A stretch of DNA of 5,477 nucleotides, taken from contig CALKYI010000229.1 of NCBI GenBank assembly GCA_938003665.1, forward strand, positions 1 to 5,477, written 5' to 3'. This document shows positions 1 to 5,361 of the stretch, piece after piece. How positions within the stretch are numbered: the stretch's first letter is position 1; every line of letters starts with the position of its first letter. The notes under the pieces are model-generated. The model was not told where the DNA came from and ran no database searches. It was given only the letters and a program-made list of their open reading frames with translations. The stretch comes from an uncultured Flavobacteriales bacterium. Its GTDB lineage: Bacteria; Bacteroidota; Bacteroidia; Flavobacteriales_D; Sanyastnellaceae. The translations under genes were made by a program, and so were the position numbers.

Positions 1-190
1 ATGGGTCAGCGGAGAAATTCCGGGAGAAGAAGTGGTCATGCGGTACGCACAGCCTGTCGGAGCGATCGGCGTTCCTGAGCTCCACGTCAATGGCATTGGG
101 TACTTCTTCCGCTACCTGTGGTTGGATGGGGAATACGATCTGCTTGCTGAGAACGACCGCGGTTCAGATCCATGCCAAGTCGATGTCAAT

Positions 191-193
191 TGA
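191..193 (+). other. In-frame TGA at a conserved disulfide-cysteine codon
   Basis: The preceding residues read CQVDVN and the following ones PEGDDWQ. In lysyl endopeptidases the matching stretch is CxxDVxCPEGD, so the TGA replaces Cys12 of the mature enzyme, which pairs with Cys80. The Cys80 equivalent is still present at 407-409. The base after the stop is C; UGAC is known as a weak termination context in E. coli. TGA ends at least two other genes here (mutS2 at 1284-1282 and the gene at 4435-4433), so TGA is not globally reassigned. Confidence 0.9.
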
Positions 194-199
194 CCCGAA

Positions 200-229
200 G
201 GCGATGACTGGCAATGCCAGCGCGACGCC
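200..229 (+). other. Stem-loop immediately downstream of the in-frame TGA
   Basis: GGCG (200-203) can pair with CGCC (226-229), and CTGGC (208-212) with GCCAG (216-220) around an AAT loop, with a 4x5 internal loop between the two helices. It begins six bases after the TGA, in the zone where bacterial selenocysteine insertion elements lie. The loop lacks the G near its start that is expected of bacterial elements, so the structure is visible but a recoding role is poorly supported. Confidence 0.3.
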
Positions 230-1273
230 GTGGTGCGGCTTCGGGTGTCCCAAAATGGGGGGATTTACCTCTGTTCAGGCGCCATGGTCAACAACACCGC
301 CCAGGACTGCAAGCAGTTGTTGCTGAGTTCATTTCACTGCGCCGATGAAGTCGATGAGAATGGGTGGAGCTTGCTCAAGGTGCGCTACAATTACGAGTAT
401 TTTGAGTGCGATGGGGCGTCCAGTTTCAACTCACACGTTCGAACGGGGGTGTTCTATTTGACCGGTTCGAACGACATGTTCGGTAACAACATTAATGGTT
501 CGGACTTCCTCCTGCTCGAGGTGGAGGACCCAATTTTTGACAGCTGGACCCCGTTTTATGCGGGATGGGACGTAAGCGGTTCCAATCCAACCAGCGGTGT
601 GGGCATTCACCACCCGTCGGGCGATCGCAAGAAGATTTCCACGTATACGACAACTGCTGCGAACAGCAGCGCGTACCATCCCGGTGCGCACTGGCGGGTC
701 TATTGGCAGGAAACCGAAACCAACCACGGTGTGACCGAAGGCGGTTCTTCGGGTTCTCCATTGTTCAACCAGAACCAACACATCGTCGGTACGTTGACGG
801 GCGGCGCGTCATTTTGTGACTCACCGAATGCCCCGGATTATTACGGGAAGATGAGCTACCACTGGGATGGCAACAACCCCATTTCAGATGAAGAGAAACT
901 GTACCATTTCCTCGACCCGTTGGAGACCGGCCAGGAAGTCTTAGATGGCAGTTACGTAACGGATTTGGAGGTGCCCTGTGCTGAACAAACCATCTGTGGG
1001 GTGGTGGAAGTCGAAGAGGAGTGGCTAGTTGAGAACGAATGGTCGATTCGTCCGAATCCGGCACGCGACCGCGTGTACGTTGACTGGTCCGGTGAGGTTC
1101 AGGCAGCGGAGTTGCGTTTTTACGACGCCCTCGGACGTCCGGTAGCTCAGTTTGATGTTCGTCAAATGGCGGTGCCGTCAGCCGATGTGAGCGGTTGGGC
1201 TCAAGGGGTCTACTACGTCACGTTGGAGACTGCTGCTGGAGCCACGGCTACGCGCAAACTGGTCATCGAATAG
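230..1273 (+). CDS. Uninterrupted ORF after the TGA: S1 protease catalytic domain plus T9SS C-terminal domain
   Basis: This is the 347-codon stretch an automatic caller would report, opening at GTG 230 after the in-frame TGA. It holds all three catalytic residues (His36, Asp92, Ser174 in this numbering), the primary-specificity Asp203 and the sorting domain from about residue 271. It is unlikely to be a real translation start. It begins inside the first strands of the catalytic domain, has no signal peptide or propeptide, and has no ribosome-binding sequence. A product starting here could not reach the T9SS pathway and probably would not fold. It is better read as the body of the longer gene that begins before the window. 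Cysteines matching two of the three disulfides of lysyl endopeptidase are visible: residues 15 and 37 as one pair, and residue 196 paired with the Cys at 173-175 upstream of the TGA. Residue 60 is left without its usual partner. Confidence 0.6.
   Translation: MVRLRVSQNGGIYLCSGAMVNNTAQDCKQLLLSSFHCADEVDENGWSLLKVRYNYEYFECDGASSFNSHVRTGVFYLTGSNDMFGNNINGSDFLLLEVEDPIFDSWTPFYAGWDVSGSNPTSGVGIHHPSGDRKKISTYTTTAANSSAYHPGAHWRVYWQETETNHGVTEGGSSGSPLFNQNQHIVGTLTGGASFCDSPNAPDYYGKMSYHWDGNNPISDEEKLYHFLDPLETGQEVLDGSYVTDLEVPCAEQTICGVVEVEEEWLVENEWSIRPNPARDRVYVDWSGEVQAAELRFYDALGRPVAQFDVRQMAVPSADVSGWAQGVYYVTLETAAGATATRKLVIE
1040..1270 (+). other. Type IX secretion system C-terminal sorting domain (type A)
   Basis: The last 77 residues show the usual type A pattern: PNPA near the start, a beta strand (RVYVDW), the YDALGR turn, a GVYYVTL strand and a terminal KLVIE after a basic residue. 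Such domains direct proteins through the PorV/PorU-linked T9SS, where they are normally cleaved and the cargo anchored or released. The frame is intact to the stop codon. This domain is a main reason for placing the window in the Bacteroidota. Confidence 0.88.
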
Positions 1274-1281
1274 GAACCGAG

Positions 1282-3441
1282 TCAATTCGCCACCCACGAG
1301 AGCTTTTCGAGCTCGATTTTGCTTTTGAAAGCGCCGAACAAGACCGTCGCGGCGTTCTTGTGCATGGCGATGACCTCGCCCCGTTCCTTCCCACCGTTGC
1401 GCAACCGAACGGTTGATCCCACCTTGATGCGGTCGACGAAATGCTTGGGTCGGCGTTTGGCTGCTTTCGCGGATTGCGCCTTCTTCTTGGCTTGTTTGGC
1501 AGCCTGGTTCTCGAGGCGCTTGGTCTTTTCGACAGCGAGGTATTTTTCGACGTCCTGGAGAAGTGCTTTGTTCCGGCTACCGGGGTCAAATTTGTCGATG
1601 AACTGTTGCAGTTTACGACCGCGGTGCAGCGCCTCGTTGTTGTCCTCGGCCAACGCTTGTTGAGCCTCGGCTCGGTCGTTAATGTGCTGTTCGCGGCGGT
1701 TCATGGTCACCTTGAGCTGTTCAAGTTCCAGCTCCTTCTTGAGGTGGCGATCGGTCACCTTGGCCAGGGTGTTTTTTTCCTTTTGCAGCTCCGAAATCAA
1801 CTCGTCTAATTTGACCTTTCGGTGATCCAGTTTGCCCTTTGCGCGCTTGATCAGGGCGTCGTCGATGCCGTTGATGTGTGCCACCTCAAACGTAAATGAA
1901 CTGCCGGGAGGGCCAATGTCCAACTTGAACAGCGGCTGAAGGGACTCCTGGTCAAACCGCATGGAGCCGTTGATGGCCTCGGGCAATTGGGCAGCGCGGG
2001 TCTTGATGTTGGCGTAGTGGGTGGTGATGACCGCAAATGCGCCACGCTCGTACAATTCTTCAAAAAACACTTCAGCGAGCGCGCCGCCCAGTTCCGGATC
2101 CGAGCCGGTTCCAAATTCATCCAACAAGAGAAGGGAAGATTCATCGGCCGCATCCAAAAACCCCTTCATGCGGTTCAACCGGTAGCTGTAAGTGCTGAGT
2201 TGATTTTCAATGCTCTGGTTGTCTCCGATATCCGTCAGGATGGCACGGAAGCACCCCATTTCGCTGTTGGGGTGGGCGGGAATGAGCAGGCCACTTTGGA
2301 GCATCACTTGAAGCAAGCCCACCGTCTTGAGGGTGATGGATTTGCCGCCGGCGTTGGGTCCGGAGATGACCAACATGCGTTCCTTGCGCTGCAGTTGGAG
2401 CGTCTGTGGCTCGGTATGCAGGCCTTTGGCTGCATTCTGCATCGCGAGGAGCGGATGGTAGGCTTGGATGAGGTGAAAGTTCTCGTCGGTGCGAATCCCC
2501 GGGAGGTCCGCGTCCATCTCACGGGCCAATTGAGCTTTGGCGCGCGCCCAGTCCAATTCGACCAAAACCTTATGATAGGAGCGGAGGTCGGGCAGGAAGC
2601 GCCGAATCTGCTGCGTCAAGGCGCGCAGGATTCGGTGGATTTCCTTGCGTTCATCGTCCTGGAGCATCTCCATTTCGAAGTTCATGGACACCGTCGAGGC
2701 GGGTTCGATGAAGGTGATGGAGGCGTTCTTCGACTGCCCCAATGCCGTGCCGGCGATTTTGCGCTTGTGCGTGCTGTTCACCGCGAGGACGCGACGTTGG
2801 TTGATGAACCCTTCTTTGGTGTCGGCCAACCAGCCGCGCTCTTGGTGCTTTTTGAGTTCCTTGAGGAACTGCCGGTTGAGGTTGCGGCGCAAGCGGACTT
2901 TTTCCTCCCGGATTTGGATCAACTTGGGCGAGGCATTGCTCCTGACTTCGCCTTTCGCATCAAAGACGCCATCTATGGCCTTTGGGAGTTCTTCATTGGG
3001 CTCAAGCCCGTCAATCAGTTCGCACAAACGGGGAAATCCATCGGCTTTGTCGTCAAGGGCTTCTATGACCCCATTGACGGTTTCGGTCGCGGTGCGGATG
3101 CGGTTGAAGCCGGCTTCGTCGAGCACCGAATCGCGAACGGCAAGGCGTTCGTTGTCTCCGGCAATCTCATCTCCGCCGACCGCAGGGAAGGGCACCCCTT
3201 CACTTCGCAGGTTGAGGAATTCCTTCGTCCGTTCCAAATCCCGACGCCAAGATTTCGGATTGACGCGGGGGTGCAATTGGGTCGCCCGGTCAATCGTCGT
3301 GGGGTTGTGGCAATGGTTCAACAACAGCGTTTTGACCACATCGAACTCGAGGTCCTTGGAGGTTTGGTCATCGAAATGCGCCATCCGGCCATCGGAAGTC
3401 GAGCGCGGTGCGCGTCGTGCATTTTTCGGTTTATTCGCCAT
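1282..3441 (-). CDS. mutS2: MutS2-family ATPase, short form lacking the Smr domain
   Basis: This 719-residue protein belongs to the MutS2 branch of MutS ATPases, known in other bacteria for suppressing homologous recombination and, more recently, for acting on collided ribosomes. The N-terminal two thirds is the MutS-like lever and core region. The ATPase carries Walker A GPNAGGKS (361-368), a QSIENQLSTYS signature region (409-419), Walker B LLLLDE (437-442) with EFGTGSDP, and the switch His475 in TTHYAN. Residues about 540-665 are highly charged and probably coiled coil; about 668-716 resemble the small beta domain that follows it in MutS2. The protein then stops at TGA (1284-1282). Family members such as the B. 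subtilis protein, at about 785 residues, continue into an Smr nuclease domain, absent here. The ATG overlaps the miaA stop by 11 bases, implying translational coupling. Met20 (codon 3384-3382), just before the conserved LEFD motif, is a plausible alternative start that would remove a basic tail. Confidence 0.95.
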   Translation of the reverse strand: MANKPKNARRAPRSTSDGRMAHFDDQTSKDLEFDVVKTLLLNHCHNPTTIDRATQLHPRVNPKSWRRDLERTKEFLNLRSEGVPFPAVGGDEIAGDNERLAVRDSVLDEAGFNRIRTATETVNGVIEALDDKADGFPRLCELIDGLEPNEELPKAIDGVFDAKGEVRSNASPKLIQIREEKVRLRRNLNRQFLKELKKHQERGWLADTKEGFINQRRVLAVNSTHKRKIAGTALGQSKNASITFIEPASTVSMNFEMEMLQDDERKEIHRILRALTQQIRRFLPDLRSYHKVLVELDWARAKAQLAREMDADLPGIRTDENFHLIQAYHPLLAMQNAAKGLHTEPQTLQLQRKERMLVISGPNAGGKSITLKTVGLLQVMLQSGLLIPAHPNSEMGCFRAILTDIGDNQSIENQLSTYSYRLNRMKGFLDAADESSLLLLDEFGTGSDPELGGALAEVFFEELYERGAFAVITTHYANIKTRAAQLPEAINGSMRFDQESLQPLFKLDIGPPGSSFTFEVAHINGIDDALIKRAKGKLDHRKVKLDELISELQKEKNTLAKVTDRHLKKELELEQLKVTMNRREQHINDRAEAQQALAEDNNEALHRGRKLQQFIDKFDPGSRNKALLQDVEKYLAVEKTKRLENQAAKQAKKKAQSAKAAKRRPKHFVDRIKVGSTVRLRNGGKERGEVIAMHKNAATVLFGAFKSKIELEKLSWVAN
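1300..1320 (+). terminator. Possible weak terminator hairpin for the protease gene
   Basis: GAGCT (1300-1304) and AGCTC (1310-1314) can form a 5-bp stem around TTTCG, followed by GATTTT. It lies 27 bases past the protease stop, but inside the 3' end of convergent mutS2, where it encodes the repeated Leu-Glu-Lys-Leu pattern. The stem is short and the T tract interrupted, so it may simply reflect coding sequence. Confidence 0.2.
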
Positions 3442-4432
3442 GGTCTTGGGTCAGTTGAACAGGTCCCCACCCTCGCTTAGCACATTCAACGCGCAAAGCA
3501 TCGGCGATGTTCTCCAGCTGTTCGGGATGAAACCACTGAACGCCCTCCATTTTTTGAAACCAGGTCATCTGGCGCTTGGCAAATTGGCGTGTGCGCAGTT
3601 TGATTTCGTCAGCCACTTGGTCCTGCGACCATTCGCCCGAGAAAAAGGCGTTCCATTCACGGTAACCGACCGTTTGCAGCGCATTGGCTGACCAATGCGG
3701 ACGCAGCGCCTCCACTTCTGCTTGCAACCCCATTTCCATCATCCGGTCGACGCGTTGGTTGATGCGGTCAATCAATTCCGAGCGTTCGCGCTTTAGTCCG
3801 ATGATGAGGGTGTCAAAGGGGCGCTCCACGCTTGTGCTTGAATGAAAACTCGAGAAAGGCCTGCCACTGGCCAAGCACACCTCCAAGGCGCGCACCACGC
3901 GCTGCGGGTTCTGAAGGTCCATCGAGGCGGCGTGCGCTGGGTCGAGTCGGGTCAGTTCCTCGACGAGGACTTGCAATCCTTCCGCTTCTAGGCGTGCATT
4001 GAGTTCAGTGCGGATGGCGATATCGGCCGGCACGGGGTCGAGTCCATCGAGGACGGCTTTGATGTACAACCCGCTTCCGCCACTGATTACGGCGCATTTG
4101 CGTTGGGCGAACCACTGTTCGAGCCAGGCCATTGCATCCGATTCGAATTGGCCCGCACTGTAGAGGGCATTGGGCTCGAGAAAGTCCACGAAGTGGTGGG
4201 GGACTGCGGCGCGTTCTGCGGCTGTGGGTTGGGCCGTGCCGATGGGCATGCCGCGGTAAACTTGTCGGGAATCGGCGTTGAGGATTTCGCAGTGCAACGC
4301 CTTCGCTATGGCGATGGCGAGTTCCGTTTTTCCGACGGCTGTGGGGCCGATGACAACCACGAGGAGCGGACGCTCATGTTGGCCTCGGTTTTCCGAGAGG
4401 GGAGAAAGCGGTGCTGCGTGGGTCCCGTCCAT
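3431..4432 (-). CDS. miaA: tRNA dimethylallyltransferase (tRNA A37 isopentenyltransferase)
   Basis: MiaA transfers a dimethylallyl group from dimethylallyl diphosphate to N6 of A37 in tRNAs reading UNN codons, the first step toward ms2i6A, and supports codon-anticodon pairing and frame maintenance. The 333 residues carry all family landmarks: P-loop GPTAVGKT (29-36), DSRQVYRGM (54-62) with the catalytic Asp54, GGSGLYIKA (118-126), NPQRVVRALEV (175-185), QTVGYREW (253-260) and RTRQFAKRQMTWF (280-292). It is slightly longer than the usual 300-315 because of about 20 extra N-terminal residues of low complexity. No other in-frame ATG lies before the P-loop, so the start at 4432 is kept. That ATG directly abuts the TGA of the upstream gene with no spacer, and the 3' end overlaps mutS2 by 11 bases, so translation is probably coupled on both sides. 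Confidence 0.96.
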   Translation of the reverse strand: MDGTHAAPLSPLSENRGQHERPLLVVVIGPTAVGKTELAIAIAKALHCEILNADSRQVYRGMPIGTAQPTAAERAAVPHHFVDFLEPNALYSAGQFESDAMAWLEQWFAQRKCAVISGGSGLYIKAVLDGLDPVPADIAIRTELNARLEAEGLQVLVEELTRLDPAHAASMDLQNPQRVVRALEVCLASGRPFSSFHSSTSVERPFDTLIIGLKRERSELIDRINQRVDRMMEMGLQAEVEALRPHWSANALQTVGYREWNAFFSGEWSQDQVADEIKLRTRQFAKRQMTWFQKMEGVQWFHPEQLENIADALRVECAKRGWGPVQLTQDHGE

Positions 4433-4993
4433 TCAGAACAGGTCGACGTGGTCATCGATGTTCTCCATGCCGGGGGTCTCGTCGTCGTCCTCGTCGAGAT
4501 AGGCATCGATTTCGGGATCGCCGGTTTTGGCATCATCGCTGAAGACATCGTCAAACAACGCCGCATCGTCGAGTCCCTCGGGTTCGCGGCTCATGGGATC
4601 GGGGGTGGTGCCGAATTCCATCATCAACCGGGGGTACCCCACTCCGTCCTCAGCGGCTCCCATGGCCAACGGCTCGAGGTAGAAGCACCACATCCGCAGG
4701 TAGTCGTAGACGTACAAACCGCGCGAGGTGGGCGTCGGAAGGATGTCGCGCACAGTGGCGTTTTCCATGGAGGGGAATTCTGGACCCATCGCCATGAGCG
4801 GGTACTCGGTTCCTTTGTCCCAGGCCTCGTTGCTCTGGTAGAAGGAGGCCATCTCGTTCGCGTTGTCCCAATTGAAGGCGTCGAGCGTGGACAAATGCAG
4901 GTGCATCAACGGGGCATCGAGTTCAATTTCGATGTCGCGAAAGATGTCCTCTTCTACGTCGAGGATAACCCGGATTTTGACGACTTGATCCAT
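4433..4993 (-). CDS. pRiA4b ORF-3-like protein (IS1096-TnpR-like fold), acidic C-terminal tail
   Basis: The 186-residue product resembles the plasmid pRiA4b ORF-3 family often found beside miaA in Bacteroidota; this is recognised from sequence pattern, not from a search. The N-terminal part shows the family features: a KIRVILDVEEDIFRDIEI opening (6-23), a helix with LHLSTLDAFNWDN (32-44), then MASFY (48-52), and VYDYLRMWCFYLE (95-107) in the core. From about residue 131 the protein becomes strongly acidic and probably disordered (DDAALFDDVFSDD, YLDEDDDE). No signal peptide or membrane segment is seen, so it is likely cytoplasmic. Its biochemical role is not established, and despite the family name there is no transposase machinery here. 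It starts 4 bases after the last base of the ytxJ stop codon, and its TGA touches the miaA ATG, so it belongs to the same operon. Confidence 0.85.
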   Translation of the reverse strand: MDQVVKIRVILDVEEDIFRDIEIELDAPLMHLHLSTLDAFNWDNANEMASFYQSNEAWDKGTEYPLMAMGPEFPSMENATVRDILPTPTSRGLYVYDYLRMWCFYLEPLAMGAAEDGVGYPRLMMEFGTTPDPMSREPEGLDDAALFDDVFSDDAKTGDPEIDAYLDEDDDETPGMENIDDHVDLF

Positions 4994-4996
4994 GCC

Positions 4997-5326
4997 TTAA
5001 AGATAGGGCAACAAGTCGACCGGGTCGATGTTCGAATGGTTGGCGTGATGCACGGTTTTGCCTTCGAGGATCAAGAGCAATTGAGGCGATTGGTGTTCGG
5101 TCTTCAGGTCCGTTGCAATCGCATTGCTGACCCCACGGTGATTGAGCAAGTCGAGCAAGAAAGGCTGGACGTTCTCAGGCAAATCCCATCGCTGCTGGGT
5201 GAGCTTCAGGGCCATGCGGCTGATGCTGCAGCGGGTGCTGTGTTTAAAAACGACCACAGGCTGCTCATGCGAGGCGTTGAGGGCTGCTGTCCAATCTTCC
5301 AATGATTCCAATGCGTTCCAATCCAT
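4997..5326 (-). CDS. ytxJ: Bacilliredoxin YtxJ (monothiol thioredoxin-like protein)
   Basis: This 109-residue cytoplasmic thioredoxin-fold protein matches the YtxJ/BrxC group, proposed to remove bacillithiol from S-bacillithiolated proteins after oxidative stress. The active site is HSTRCSIS (29-36) with a single Cys33 at the position of the first thioredoxin cysteine and Ser36 at the second, as in the family. VVVFKHST (24-31) is the strand leading into it, QSPQLLLI (79-86) holds the cis-proline loop (Pro81), and GK at 89-90 is the usual turn. Length is normal. It is the first gene of the minus-strand operon, 35 bases from the divergent gene at 5362, and has a TAnnTTTG box upstream. Its presence suggests the host makes bacillithiol, which could be tested by finding bshA, bshB and bshC elsewhere in the genome. 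The ATG at 5326 is the natural start; no Shine-Dalgarno sequence is seen, as is typical of Bacteroidota. Confidence 0.92.
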   Translation of the reverse strand: MDWNALESLEDWTAALNASHEQPVVVFKHSTRCSISRMALKLTQQRWDLPENVQPFLLDLLNHRGVSNAIATDLKTEHQSPQLLLILEGKTVHHANHSNIDPVDLLPYL

Positions 5327-5333
5327 CTTGCGG

Positions 5334-5341
5334 TAAATTTG
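5334..5341 (+). promoter_or_regulatory. Candidate -7 box (TAAATTTG) for the gene at 5362
   Basis: The octamer fits TAnnTTTG, the -7 element of Bacteroidota housekeeping promoters, and lies 20 bases before the start codon, which would leave a short leader. No clear TTG -33 element is seen 19-21 bases upstream; that region lies inside the start of ytxJ. Confidence 0.4.
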
Positions 5342-5345
5342 GCCA

Positions 5346-5353
5346 CAAAATTA
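5346..5353 (-). promoter_or_regulatory. Candidate -7 box (TAATTTTG) for the ytxJ operon
   Basis: Read on the minus strand, the octamer fits TAnnTTTG and ends 19 bases before the ytxJ ATG. The expected -33 region (around 5372-5378) has no TTG. It is the only good match in the divergent gap on this strand and is the best candidate for transcription of all four minus-strand genes. Confidence 0.4.
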
Positions 5354-5361
5354 CCCGGTCC

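Larger units (their letters stand above)
2..1273 (+). pseudogene. Secreted lysyl endopeptidase-like serine protease with T9SS sorting domain; 5' partial, in-frame TGA
   Basis: The frame starting at position 2 encodes, in order: the end of a propeptide (2 to about 166), a trypsin-fold S1 catalytic domain, and a type IX secretion C-terminal domain ending at TAG 1271-1273. The start codon and signal peptide lie upstream of the window. The catalytic triad matches Achromobacter lysyl endopeptidase: His at 335-337 (SSFHC), Asp at 503-505 (GSDF), Ser at 749-751 (GSSGSP). The Asp that binds the substrate lysine in that enzyme appears conserved at 836-838 (PDYYG), so cleavage after Lys is the best guess. 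The protein would be exported by Sec, moved across the outer membrane by T9SS, and would degrade external protein. One TGA at 191-193 interrupts the frame where the family has a conserved Cys (xCPEG). No other lesion is seen, so this is a very recent pseudogene, a sequencing error, or a recoded gene. Family assignment is strong; functional status is uncertain. Confidence 0.85.

Noticed and set aside
90..326. 78-codon frame over the TGA region
   Set aside because: It lies in a different frame from the protease, whose residues on both sides of the TGA match the family. It is not a frameshifted continuation, since the protease frame is the same before and after the stop.
2..1273. TGA reassigned to Trp, Gly or Cys genome-wide
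   Set aside because: TGA terminates mutS2 and the pRiA4b-like gene at sensible family-consistent ends, so the standard bacterial code applies.
1987..3480. 497-codon plus-strand open frame opposite mutS2
   Set aside because: It is antisense to an unmistakable MutS2 with intact ATPase motifs, shows no recognisable domain, and is explained by GC-rich codon use leaving few stops on the opposite strand.
4433..4993. Mobile element suggested by the plasmid/TnpR family name
   Set aside because: There is no transposase, resolvase catalytic motif, inverted repeat or target duplication, and the gene sits in a compact housekeeping operon.
4103..5305. 400-codon plus-strand open frame opposite miaA, the pRiA4b-like gene and ytxJ
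   Set aside because: It spans three real minus-strand genes and their junctions, has no family features, and is a codon-bias shadow.
5290..5322. Four copies of TCCAAT at 8-10 base spacing at the start of ytxJ
   Set aside because: On the minus strand these encode the recurring Trp and Leu-Glu residues of the N-terminus (DWNALESLEDW). Spacing is irregular, so a regulatory repeat is not supported.
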